Of a DNA stretch of 64,000 nucleotides, positions 51,466 through 59,845 are shown piece by piece. The notes beneath the pieces were generated by a model that saw nothing but the letters and a program-made list of their open reading frames with translations, did no database searches and was not told the DNA's origin. How positions within the stretch are numbered: position 1 is the first letter of the stretch; each line of letters opens with the position of its first letter. Made by a program: the position numbers and the translations under genes. Source of the DNA: Flavobacterium hibisci (GTDB lineage: Bacteria > Bacteroidota > Bacteroidia > Flavobacteriales > Flavobacteriaceae). The DNA is taken from contig NZ_JAIQDW010000009.1 in NCBI RefSeq assembly GCF_020026925.1, positions 1 through 64,000 of the forward strand, read 5' to 3'.

Positions 51466-51479
51466 ATGACATTTATCAT
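51466..51479. promoter_or_regulatory. Fnr-type box between fixI and the Crp/Fnr gene
   Basis: ATGACATTTATCAT differs from the other two boxes by one base. It is 53-66 bp before the fixI ATG and 137 bp before the divergent regulator gene. Confidence 0.7.
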
Positions 51480-51589
51480 GTTTTATTAAATTGATTTTCA
51501 GACTTCAGAAATAAAATAGCCGGACTTTAATAAGAGATTTTATGTTTCTTTTTTTTAAAATAATTTAACCTACCAAAGCGAATAATAGT

Positions 51590-51597
51590 TAATTTTG
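51590..51597 (+). promoter_or_regulatory. Bacteroidota -7 element before the Crp/Fnr gene
   Basis: TAATTTTG fits TAnnTTTG, 19 bp before the ATG at 51616. The -33 element is not clear. Confidence 0.5.
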
Positions 51598-51615
51598 CGG
51601 TAAATACTTTTTGCT

Positions 51616-52302
51616 ATGAATAAATGTGACCAATGTATCGTACGCCAGCTTTCTTCTTTAAAAGCACTTAATAAAGAAGAAGTTATAAAACTAGCAAATA
51701 GTAAAACCACTCATAAAATAAAAAAAGGAGAAGCAATCTTTGAGGAGGGGGAAATCACCAACGGTGTTTTTTGTGTGAAAGACGGTGTTGGAAAACTCTC
51801 TAAATTAAGTGCAAACGGAAAAGATCAGATTATAAAACTGGTAAAATCCGGAGAGCTTTTAGGACAGCGCTCCATGATTAGTAACGAGCCTGCAAATTTA
51901 TCTGCAAAAGCAATTGCCGACATGGAAGTTTGCTTTATCCCAAAATCTGAAATCATAAACTTTTTTAATAACAACAATCAGTTTTCATTGAATATGATGC
52001 AATCCGTTTGTGAAGATTTGAAAGAATCTGAAAACGATAAAATTGCCCTTGTTCAAAAAACGGTAAAACAAAGGCTTGCAGAAACCTTATTGTATTTACA
52101 CGATGCTTTTGGCGAAGACGAGGATAAAACACTGAAAGTACAGCTAACCAGAGAAGAGCTTGCTGGTATGATTGGTACAGCAACAGAAAGTTGTATAAGA
52201 TTACTATCTGATTTTAACAAACTGGAATTAATTGAACTCGTAGGTAAAAAAATTGTGCTTAAAAACGTAAAAGCCCTGAAAAAACTGGCTGAACAGTTAT
52301 AG
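51616..52302 (+). CDS. Crp/Fnr family regulator, probable oxygen sensor
   Basis: A 228-residue regulator. N-terminal MNKCDQCIVRQL has two cysteines (C4, C7) spaced as the first two iron-sulfur ligands of E. coli FNR; C106 in MEVCFIPKS aligns with FNR C122; the position of FNR C29 is S13. A cyclic-nucleotide-type beta roll (KGEAIFEEGEITNGVFCVKD) and a helix-turn-helix (LTREELAGMIGTATESCIRL) follow. In the recognition helix E191 and R195 match FNR E209 and R213, while FNR S212 is I194. The boxes before fixI, ccoS and hemN are probable targets. Divergent from fixI. Confidence 0.9.
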   Translation: MNKCDQCIVRQLSSLKALNKEEVIKLANSKTTHKIKKGEAIFEEGEITNGVFCVKDGVGKLSKLSANGKDQIIKLVKSGELLGQRSMISNEPANLSAKAIADMEVCFIPKSEIINFFNNNNQFSLNMMQSVCEDLKESENDKIALVQKTVKQRLAETLLYLHDAFGEDEDKTLKVQLTREELAGMIGTATESCIRLLSDFNKLELIELVGKKIVLKNVKALKKLAEQL

Positions 52303-53067
52303 TTTTTTGGCTTCGTTCCAAAATACATCCATTTCTGCCAAAGTCATTTCCATCAACGGTTTTCCTAATTCCTCTGCTTTACTTTCTAAATACTGAAAGC
52401 GTTTGATAAATTTTTTATTGGTTCTTTCCAGGGCATCTTCAGGATTTACATTTAAAAATCGGGCATAATTAATCATTGAGAATAAAACATCGCCAAATTC
52501 GGCTTCGATTTTATCCCGGTTTCCTGATTTAACTTCAACTTGTAATTCTTGCAGTTCTTCCTGTACTTTATCCCAGACCTGATGCGGTTCTTCCCAGTCA
52601 AAACCCACGCCTTTTACTTTATCCTGTATTCTGCTTGCTTTTACTAATGCCGGTAAACTTCGTGGTACACCTTCCAAAACAGATTTTTTTCCTTCTTTAA
52701 GTTTTAGTTTTTCCCAGTTTTGTTTGACTTCTTCTTCGTCTTTTACAACAGTATTACTGTAAATATGAGGATGACGGTGAATCAGTTTATCGCAGATTTC
52801 ATTACACACATCGGCTATATCAAAATCATTGGTTTCAGAGCCTATTTTGGCATAAAAAACGATGTGAAGCAATAGATCTCCCAGTTCTTTTTTAACTTCA
52901 CTCAAATCATTATCCAGAATAGCGTCTCCTAATTCGTAAGTTTCTTCGATAGTAAGATGTCTCAGGGTTTGCAAAGTTTGCTTTTTATCCCATGGACATT
53001 GCTCACGAAGTTCATCCATGATAATTAATAATCTTTCGAAGGCTTTAAGCTGAAGTTCTTTGCTCAT
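52297..53067 (-). CDS. mazG: Nucleoside triphosphate pyrophosphohydrolase MazG
   Basis: A 256-residue enzyme that hydrolyses NTPs to NMP and pyrophosphate, limiting misincorporation. Two MazG domains are visible: LREQCPWDKKQTLQTLRHLT with EETYELGDAI, and the second with EAEFGDVLFSMINYARFLNV. The start at 53067 (MSKELQLKAFERLLIIMDEL) is favoured over an in-frame codon at 53130. It overlaps the end of the convergent regulator gene by 6 bp. It is in a conserved flavobacterial order with DUF5606 and def. Confidence 0.93.
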   Translation of the reverse strand: MSKELQLKAFERLLIIMDELREQCPWDKKQTLQTLRHLTIEETYELGDAILDNDLSEVKKELGDLLLHIVFYAKIGSETNDFDIADVCNEICDKLIHRHPHIYSNTVVKDEEEVKQNWEKLKLKEGKKSVLEGVPRSLPALVKASRIQDKVKGVGFDWEEPHQVWDKVQEELQELQVEVKSGNRDKIEAEFGDVLFSMINYARFLNVNPEDALERTNKKFIKRFQYLESKAEELGKPLMEMTLAEMDVFWNEAKKL

Positions 53068-53110
53068 TTTTTTTGAAGTTTTTATGGTAACCGAATTCTG
53101 TAAAAGTAAA

Positions 53111-53146
53111 AAATCCTGCCAAGAAAACATCTTAACAGGATTACTA
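53111..53146 (-). terminator. Terminator between DUF5606 and mazG
   Basis: AATCCTG (53112-53118) and CAGGATT (53136-53142), with a CTT/AAG inner pair, form a stem; read leftward it ends in TTTTTT. It would limit read-through from DUF5606 into mazG. Confidence 0.65.
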
Positions 53147-53164
53147 TATTTGAATGTAAAACTA

Positions 53165-53644
53165 CTATTCTTCTTTTTTAGCTTTTGCTTTTTTTGCAGG
53201 AGCTTTTTTTACCGGTTCTTCAACAGCAATTTCTTCTGATGTTGAAGTTGCAGCAGGGGCTTCATCAGTAACCAGCCCTTTTGCCTGAAGCATGTTATAC
53301 CAGTTTAATACTTTTTTAATATCAGACGGATACACTCTTTCTTCATCGTACTCCGGCAAAATTTCTTTAAAATAAGCAGTGAGTTTTGCATTGTCTTCTT
53401 TATGTGAAATTGCCTGTTCTTTATTTTCTTTAACAGCAATACGCTGCATTACTTCTGTCAAAGGTTTCTCTCCTTCGTAAGTATAAATTGAGATTTCAGA
53501 TAATAAACTTACGTTGCTTTTTAAGTTTACAGTAATTTTTTTTCCGTCTAATAATGATTCTGCCACAAAACCTGTACGCGTTTGCACTTTCAATACATAT
53601 AAACCAGGCTTTCCTGAAATGGCTAAAATTTTGTCTAAATTCAT
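53165..53644 (-). CDS. DUF5606 domain protein
   Basis: A 159-residue protein. MNLDKILAISGKPGLYVLKV, then VAESLLDGKKITVNLKSNVS and YFKEILPEYDEERVYPSDIK, are the DUF5606 signature, restricted to Bacteroidota. A lysine/alanine/glutamate-rich tail (KKAPAKKAKAKKEE) follows. Function unknown; lies between def and mazG on the same strand, 39 bp after def. Confidence 0.88.
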   Translation of the reverse strand: MNLDKILAISGKPGLYVLKVQTRTGFVAESLLDGKKITVNLKSNVSLLSEISIYTYEGEKPLTEVMQRIAVKENKEQAISHKEDNAKLTAYFKEILPEYDEERVYPSDIKKVLNWYNMLQAKGLVTDEAPAATSTSEEIAVEEPVKKAPAKKAKAKKEE

Positions 53645-53683
53645 GTTTATTAAATTAGTATTAAGAATTTTTGGTGTATTATA

Positions 53684-54274
53684 TTATCTGCCTTTTTTAG
53701 CGGATGCAAATTTCATTCTGTATTCCTGAAAAGTTTTACCCTCGGTAATATTTTTTAGTTTCTTTTGAATCAGGCGTTTCTTTAAAGATGATATTTTATC
53801 CGTAAATAAAATTCCTTCTATATGATCATATTCGTGTTGAATAACCCTTGCAATTAGTCCGTCAAAAACTTCTGTTTTCATTACAAAATCTTCCTCACAA
53901 TATTCTAGTGTAACTGTTGGTTTTCTGTAAACATCCTCCCTTACATCAGGAATACTTAAACATCCTTCGTTAAAACTCCATTCCTCGCCTTCTTCTTTAA
54001 CAATTCTTGGATTGATGAAAGTCTTTTTGAAACCTTTTAAGCTTTTTTGTTCATCTTCTTTTAATTCTTCATCATCACTAAAAGGCGCTGTATCAATCAC
54101 AAACAAACGAATTGCCAGCCCAATTTGTGGCGCAGCAAGTCCCACACCATATGCATTATACATGGTTTCGTACATATTTGCTATTGTTTCTTTTAAGTTT
54201 GGATAATCAGGTGTAATTACCTCACCAACTTTTCTCAAAACGGGATCCCCATATCCTACAATTGGTAAAATCAT
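53684..54274 (-). CDS. def: Peptide deformylase
   Basis: A 196-residue metallo-enzyme that removes the formyl group from new proteins. All three motifs are present: GVGLAAPQIG, EGCLSIPD (with the metal cysteine) and QHEYDHIEG (HExxH metal site). Length and start (MILPIVGYGDPVLRK) are normal. First gene of the def-DUF5606-mazG group. Confidence 0.96.
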   Translation of the reverse strand: MILPIVGYGDPVLRKVGEVITPDYPNLKETIANMYETMYNAYGVGLAAPQIGLAIRLFVIDTAPFSDDEELKEDEQKSLKGFKKTFINPRIVKEEGEEWSFNEGCLSIPDVREDVYRKPTVTLEYCEEDFVMKTEVFDGLIARVIQHEYDHIEGILFTDKISSLKKRLIQKKLKNITEGKTFQEYRMKFASAKKGR

Positions 54275-54437
54275 CTATGTTATATTGGTTGTTTTTATTT
54301 TCTAAAAATTTAATCTGGTCTTTCAAATTAAGCAGTCAAAAATAGTAAAAAATAGTCAATGACCATTTGAAAATAAGATATTAAATCTCTTTTTGGCTGT
54401 TCCTTGAAATCTCAGCCATAATTATGCCAAATTATCT

Positions 54438-54445
54438 TACCTTTG
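54438..54445 (+). promoter_or_regulatory. Bacteroidota -7 element before the FUSC gene
   Basis: TACCTTTG matches TAnnTTTG, 16 bp before the ATG at 54462. A TTG at -33 spacing is not found. Confidence 0.5.
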
Positions 54446-54461
54446 TTTTAAACCAATTTAT

Positions 54462-56681
54462 ATGTTTGACCGTATTGTAAAATTCACCAACAGCACTTCG
54501 TTTTTAAATGCCTCAAAAGTAACAATAGCCTCTGTTATTCCTGTATTGATTTTTAATTTTTTAGGGCATTTTGAAATTGGTTTTACTATTGCGTTGGGTG
54601 CTTTTTACACGTATCCCAGTGATATTCCCAGCACATTGAGTCACAAAATAAAAGGATTGATTGTAGCTTCGTTTATTGTAGCCGGTGTTAATTTATTAGT
54701 AAATCTCGTCTATCCTTATCCTTATTTATTTTATCCCTTTTTAGGATTTTTACTTTTTATATGCTCTATGATTTCTGTCTATGGTCAAAGAGCCACTTTG
54801 GTTTCGTTCTCTGCTTTAATATCAATCTCTTTATCATTTGGACATATACATGAAGGCTGGGAGGCCTTTGCTTACTCAGGCTATATTTTTACCGGAGGAA
54901 TTTTATATCTAATTATTTCTCTTTCTTTTCATTTCATACAGCCTTATAAATATATCGAACTTGAAATTGCCCGTGGAATCAGATTAACCGCAAAGTATTT
55001 AAAACTGAGAGGAGATTTATGGAGCCCTGAAGCTAACCGAAAAACAATTATTGAAAAACAACTAAGCATTCAGGTAGAGTTAAATGAGATTCATGAGGAT
55101 TTACGAAAAGTGCTTATTGGAAACCAAAGCAGCTCTGCTACGAGTCAGAACCGAAAAATGTTGCTGGTTTTTATTACGCTGCTTGAAATTCAGGAACTGG
55201 CTTTATACACCTCTTTCGATCACAGTAAAATTCATGAAAAGTTTGACAAACATCCGGATGTTTTAAGAACCTATCAAAATGTAGCATACAAACTTGCCTC
55301 TACCTTAAAAAAGCTTTCTAAAAACGTCCATCATATAGCGGTTTACGTTGATAAAAATGATTTAAAAAATGAACTTGACGCTCTGGAATTTGCCATTTTT
55401 GACTATGAAAAAACATTAGGAAAAGAAGCAGCAGCAGAAGGTGTACTGATGCTGACCAACATGCTGAAATATGCTAAAAATCAGGTTGGAAAAATCAAGA
55501 TCATACAAAGAGCCTTTTCATTGGCAATGCAATCTTACAAACTTAAAGACAAAGATAAGGAACTTGAAAAATTCCTGACCCCGCAATATTATCCTTTACG
55601 CACACTGATTGAAAACCTGAGTTTTTCTTCTTCTATTTTCAGACATTCTGTACGGTTGACTATAACCATTTTAATTGGATTTATTGTTGGAAAATTTCTT
55701 CCGTTTCAAAATGTTTACTGGATTTTATTAACCATCGTTGTCATCATGCGTCCGGGTTACGGTTTAACAAAAGAACGATCTTACAATCGTATTTTCGGAA
55801 CTATTTTAGGGGGCTTACTGGCATTCGGAATTGTTTCTGTTGTACAAAATCATGTGCTTCTAAGTATCTTTTCCATAATTTGTATGCTGCTTGGAATTTC
55901 TTTCGCTCAGGCTAATTACAAAATCAGTGCTACTTTCGTGACTATGTATGTCGTTTTCATTTATGGAATCCTAGTTCCAAATGTTGTAGAAGTAATTCAG
56001 TTCAGGATTCTCGATTCGCTTGTTGGGGCAATTCTCGCTTTCCTCGCCAATCAGTTTTTATGGCCAGCCTGGGAATTTATAAATACACCTATCCATATTG
56101 AAAACTCAATTCGTGCCAACAGGACTTACCTCAGGGAAATTGCAGATTTTTATAATAAAAAAGGTGAAGTCCCAACTTCGTACCGATTGGCAAGAAAGAA
56201 TGTTTTTATAGAAATTGGTAATCTGATGACTTCTTTTCAGCGCATGATGCAGGAGCCAAAATCAAAGCAGAAAACGCTGCCAATTGTAAATAAATTAGTA
56301 GTTCTAAATCATTCTTTGCTCTCTGCCTTAGCTTCATTATCAACTTATATTCAGGCACACCAGACTACATCTGCATCGGAATCATTTAATTATATCATTA
56401 AAACCATTTTATCAAATTTAGATCATTCGATTTCAATTTTAAGAAATGAAACCATCATAACCGATACTTTTTTTGACAAAGAAGATGTGACTTTGCAATT
56501 TGAAGAAATGAAGCGTAAAAACTTTACCCGTCTGGCGACAGATGAAGAATTGGATAAAGAAACCAGACAGGCTAAAATGCAGGAAGCTCAAATGGTTATT
56601 GAACAACTGATCTGGATGAGTAATTTAGCCGAAAAAATATTGAAGATTACAAAAGATTTAAAAGCAACAAATCCGGATTGA
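54462..56681 (+). CDS. FUSC family transporter (YccS/FusC-like)
   Basis: A 739-residue inner-membrane protein with two hydrophobic halves, each with about six spans, separated and followed by long cytoplasmic helical regions. GFTIALGAFYTYPSDIPSTL and VYWILLTIVVIMRPGYGLTK, then RIFGTILGGLLAFGIV, are the FUSC/aromatic-acid-exporter signatures. Substrates of flavobacterial members are unknown. Convergent with mqo; its stop lies inside the terminator stem. Confidence 0.9.
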   Translation: MFDRIVKFTNSTSFLNASKVTIASVIPVLIFNFLGHFEIGFTIALGAFYTYPSDIPSTLSHKIKGLIVASFIVAGVNLLVNLVYPYPYLFYPFLGFLLFICSMISVYGQRATLVSFSALISISLSFGHIHEGWEAFAYSGYIFTGGILYLIISLSFHFIQPYKYIELEIARGIRLTAKYLKLRGDLWSPEANRKTIIEKQLSIQVELNEIHEDLRKVLIGNQSSSATSQNRKMLLVFITLLEIQELALYTSFDHSKIHEKFDKHPDVLRTYQNVAYKLASTLKKLSKNVHHIAVYVDKNDLKNELDALEFAIFDYEKTLGKEAAAEGVLMLTNMLKYAKNQVGKIKIIQRAFSLAMQSYKLKDKDKELEKFLTPQYYPLRTLIENLSFSSSIFRHSVRLTITILIGFIVGKFLPFQNVYWILLTIVVIMRPGYGLTKERSYNRIFGTILGGLLAFGIVSVVQNHVLLSIFSIICMLLGISFAQANYKISATFVTMYVVFIYGILVPNVVEVIQFRILDSLVGAILAFLANQFLWPAWEFINTPIHIENSIRANRTYLREIADFYNKKGEVPTSYRLARKNVFIEIGNLMTSFQRMMQEPKSKQKTLPIVNKLVVLNHSLLSALASLSTYIQAHQTTSASESFNYIIKTILSNLDHSISILRNETIITDTFFDKEDVTLQFEEMKRKNFTRLATDEELDKETRQAKMQEAQMVIEQLIWMSNLAEKILKITKDLKATNPD

Positions 56682-56702
56682 TTGATCCGGATTTGTTTTA
56701 TT
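56669..56702 (+). terminator. Terminator overlapping the FUSC stop codon
   Basis: AAATCCGGAT (56669-56678) and ATCCGGATTT (56685-56694) are perfect complements, with the TGA stop in the loop, followed by GTTTTATTT. Confidence 0.75.
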
Positions 56703-56730
56703 TATGATAAGCTAAGATTTTCTTCTATAA

Positions 56731-58230
56731 TTAATTTCTGTTCAGTTTTAAAACTTCAGCTGTTTGTTTTCTAATTTGTTCTAACAACTCGGGCTTGTCA
56801 TTTAAAGTCTGTTTGTAAGAAGGAATCATGTTTTTCAGTTTTGATTCCCATTCAGGTGTATTTATCTGCTCTTTAAAACATCTTCCAATTAAATCAACCA
56901 TAATAGAAACTGCGGTAGAAGCTCCCGGGGATGCCCCTAATAAAACAGCCAGTGTTCCGTCCTGGGTATTGATTACTTCGGTTCCAAATTCTAAAACGCC
57001 ACCACCATTTTCACCTTTTTTTATTACCTGAACCCGCTGACCTGCTTTTTCCAAAACCCAGTCTTTAGATCTAGCAGTTGGCAAATATTCGCGTAAAGCT
57101 TTTATTCTGTCTTTTGGAGACTGGCGAACCTGTTCTATTAAATATTTTGTTAACGGAATATTGTTATATCCTGCAGATAACATTGGGATCAGGTTGTTTG
57201 CCTTAATAGATAATGGTAAATCTAAATAAGATCCATTTTTTAAGAAGCGGGTTGAAAATCCTGCAAAAGGGCCAAAAAGCAATGCTTTTTCGCCATCGAT
57301 TACACGTGTATCAATGTGCGGAACAGACATTGGAGGAGCTCCAACACTTGCTTTTCCGTAAACTTTCGCCTGATGTTTTGCAATAACTTCCGGATTTGTA
57401 CATTTCAACCACTGACCGCTTACAGGAAAACCTCCATAACCGTGACCTTCCGGTACATTTGCTTTTTCTAACAATGGCAATGAACCTCCTCCGGCACCAA
57501 TAAATACAAATTTCGTATAAGCCTTTCTTTTTTCACCAGAACCTAAATCTGTTATTTTAATTCTCCATGATTTATTCTCAAGCTGTTTTAACTTTCTAAC
57601 CTCATGATTAAAATATAAAGAAACACCGTCTAATTTTTCCAGATAATTAAACATGCTTCTTGTCAAAGCACCAAAATTCACATCTGTACCAATTGCCATT
57701 GTAGTAGCAGCCAGTTTTTCGTCAGGCTGTCTTCCTTCCATAACTAATGGCATCCATTGTTTTAATTGCTCAAAGTCAGTGCTAAAAAGCATTTCAGAAA
57801 ATAATGGATTTTTTTGTAAAGCCTCAAAACGGGTTTTAAGGTATTTTACATTTTTTTCTCCCCATACAAAACTCATATGCGGCACACTTTTGATAAAATT
57901 TTCAGGTGAAGGCACCTTGTTTTGCTGTACTAAATAAGACCAAAACTGTCGTGAAACCTCAAAAGCTTCGGCAATGCTAATGGCTTTTTTAGGATCTACA
58001 GAGCCATCGGCTTTTTCAGGAGTGTAATTTAATTCACAAAAAGCAGAATGTCCTGTTCCTGCATTATTCCATGCATCTGAACTTTCAGCTGCGGCAACAT
58101 CCAGTCTTTCGTAAATTTCAATCTTAATATCAGGTTGTAATTCTTTCAAAATTACTCCGAGTGTAGCACTCATAATTCCAGCACCAATAAGCACTACATC
58201 ACTATTGGAACGTATTGTATTGTCAGGCAT
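56731..58230 (-). CDS. mqo: Malate:quinone oxidoreductase
   Basis: A 499-residue FAD enzyme of the membrane surface that oxidises malate to oxaloacetate and reduces quinone. SDVVLIGAGIMSATLGVILK is the FAD loop; SSDAWNNAGTGHSAFCELNY and FVFIGAGGGSLPLLEKANVP are Mqo-specific; PHIDTRVIDGEKALLFGPFA and VLLGASPGASTAVSIMVDLI complete the family pattern. Length is typical. Monocistronic; a TACCTTTG -7 element lies at 58253-58260. Confidence 0.95.
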   Translation of the reverse strand: MPDNTIRSNSDVVLIGAGIMSATLGVILKELQPDIKIEIYERLDVAAAESSDAWNNAGTGHSAFCELNYTPEKADGSVDPKKAISIAEAFEVSRQFWSYLVQQNKVPSPENFIKSVPHMSFVWGEKNVKYLKTRFEALQKNPLFSEMLFSTDFEQLKQWMPLVMEGRQPDEKLAATTMAIGTDVNFGALTRSMFNYLEKLDGVSLYFNHEVRKLKQLENKSWRIKITDLGSGEKRKAYTKFVFIGAGGGSLPLLEKANVPEGHGYGGFPVSGQWLKCTNPEVIAKHQAKVYGKASVGAPPMSVPHIDTRVIDGEKALLFGPFAGFSTRFLKNGSYLDLPLSIKANNLIPMLSAGYNNIPLTKYLIEQVRQSPKDRIKALREYLPTARSKDWVLEKAGQRVQVIKKGENGGGVLEFGTEVINTQDGTLAVLLGASPGASTAVSIMVDLIGRCFKEQINTPEWESKLKNMIPSYKQTLNDKPELLEQIRKQTAEVLKLNRN

Positions 58231-58355
58231 AACAGTATTTTATTTTAAAATGCAAAGGTACTTTTTATAATGCCAAAAAAAAACTAATTTTTGAAAGATA
58301 ATAGTTAGATAATTACATTTTTTTCTAAATAAAGTGAAATTTATAGGCCTAAAAC

Positions 58356-58772
58356 CTAAAAACGATTAGAAGAAAGATAGTCCTGAAGCATAATCGTTGC
58401 GGAAATTTCATCAATCAGTCCTTTGTTCTGACGCTGCTTTTTGCTTAGTCCGCTGTCGATCATGGTCTGAAAAGCCATTTTTGAAGTAAAGCGTTCATCT
58501 ACACGAACAACCTTCATATCCGGAAAAATATTAGAAAAATGAGTTGCAAAACCTTTTATCACAGATGCACTTTCAGATGGCTGACCATTCATTTGTTTCG
58601 GCTCGCCAATTAAAACCGCCTCTACTTTTTCTTTGGCAAAATAATCCTTTAGGAAATCAATTAAAGTATTTGTTGGAATCGTAGTTAAACCTGAAGCTAT
58701 AATTTGCATTTCATCAGTTACAGCAATTCCGGTACGCTTTTGTCCGTAGTCTATGCAGATAATTCTGGGCAT
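58356..58772 (-). CDS. ruvX: RuvX/YqgF pre-16S rRNA or Holliday-junction nuclease
   Basis: A 138-residue RNase H-fold protein. RIICIDYGQKRTGIAVTDEM carries the first catalytic aspartate, VEAVLIGEPKQMNGQPSES the second region, and VVRVDERFTSKMA the DERFTS motif. The family matures 16S rRNA ends and is annotated as a putative Holliday-junction resolvase. The ATG at 58772 is used; the only codon upstream is TTG. Usually next to def in Flavobacteriia; here mqo and FUSC lie between. Confidence 0.93.
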   Translation of the reverse strand: MPRIICIDYGQKRTGIAVTDEMQIIASGLTTIPTNTLIDFLKDYFAKEKVEAVLIGEPKQMNGQPSESASVIKGFATHFSNIFPDMKVVRVDERFTSKMAFQTMIDSGLSKKQRQNKGLIDEISATIMLQDYLSSNRF

Positions 58773-58885
58773 CTTTTTATTTTTTTCCAAAGATAAACTA
58801 TTTTAATTTTCCAATTCCCAGCAGCAAATAGAAATACAAACTTTATTAATTACTGATTGTATAATTATTTTTACAATAGCAAATA

Positions 58886-58920
58886 AAAAATCCGTCCTGA
58901 AAATTCAAAACGGATTTTTA
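58886..58920 (-). terminator. Terminator after the PAS gene
   Basis: AAAATCCGT and ACGGATTTT pair over a 14-nt loop; read leftward the stem ends in a T tract. Confidence 0.75.
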
Positions 58921-58960
58921 ACCAAATTTAAAACAACTAAAAAATTATTATAAAGCAGTA

Positions 58961-59590
58961 TTATCTGCCGAATAATCTGCTAAAAAAGCCTTTTTCCTCT
59001 CCTTCATCCTCTTCTTTAAGTTCATATTGAGCAAATTTTGACTGGGCTTTTTCATGTTCATAAATCAGCTCCTTAATATACTCGATATAACTTCTCTTTT
59101 TTTCTTCCAAAAATCCAATTAAATATTTTTCGCTAAACTCAACACCACTTGCAGCCTCAATTTGTAGTAACTTTTTGTAAAGAGGTTCAATGTGCAGCGA
59201 AATCACTTCCTGAGGAACGGCTTGTCTTCTTGCAAAATAATTTACAATCACACCGTTTTCATCCCTTGCAATATCAAAATCCGTTATTACCCAGTAATAT
59301 CTTCCCGATTTTGCCAGGTTTTTTACGATTGCATGAAAATTTTTCCCTTGTTTCAGATTTTCCCATAGGACTTTAAAAATAACTCTGGGCATATCCGGAT
59401 GGCGAATAATATTATGTGGCTGTCCCATTAGTTCATAATCTTCATAACCACAAACATCCACAAAAACTTCGTTGGCATATTCAATAATACCAAAAGCATT
59501 TGTTTTACTCATAATTACCTGCGTTTTGTCCCATGTGACCTCTTTATCAATAACTGTAACGCGATTTTGAAGTTGATTTTCCTGATTCAT
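58961..59590 (-). CDS. PAS domain protein (Aer-like)
   Basis: A 209-residue soluble protein. Residues about 20-130 are a PAS domain of the Aer type: NAFGIIEYANEVFVDVCGYE, then GQPHNIIRHPDMPRVIFKVL and GRYYWVITDFDIARDENG. Aer PAS domains bind FAD and sense redox state. The C-terminal helical part (IEPLYKKLLQIEAASGVEFS ... FSRLFGR) has no transmitter or methyl-accepting domain, so the output is unknown. An Fnr-like TGATTTTTATCA lies 90 bp upstream. Confidence 0.85.
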   Translation of the reverse strand: MNQENQLQNRVTVIDKEVTWDKTQVIMSKTNAFGIIEYANEVFVDVCGYEDYELMGQPHNIIRHPDMPRVIFKVLWENLKQGKNFHAIVKNLAKSGRYYWVITDFDIARDENGVIVNYFARRQAVPQEVISLHIEPLYKKLLQIEAASGVEFSEKYLIGFLEEKKRSYIEYIKELIYEHEKAQSKFAQYELKEEDEGEEKGFFSRLFGR

Positions 59591-59801
59591 ATTGGCTTGA
59601 TTAATTTTAGTACTTGCAATTCCTTCAATTACCTCAGGAATTATGGTGCGAAATTAATTCGAATAAAAATCAAGAAATCTGATTTTTATCATGAAATAAT
59701 AGTAAAGAAGTTTCATTTTCAGAGACATTTCAACTTATTGGATTTTTTTTAATTAAAAACAAAAAGTTGTATTTATAACATTTTCAAATTGATTTACCTT
59801 T

Positions 59802-59829
59802 TTGATTTTACTCAAATGCGCTATCTTTG
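59802..59829 (+). promoter_or_regulatory. Bacteroidota promoter for dapD
   Basis: TTG at 59802-59804, 17-bp spacer, TATCTTTG at 59822-59829: exact consensus. The ATG follows 16 bp later. Confidence 0.78.
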
Positions 59830-59845
59830 CCAAAAATTTAAACAT

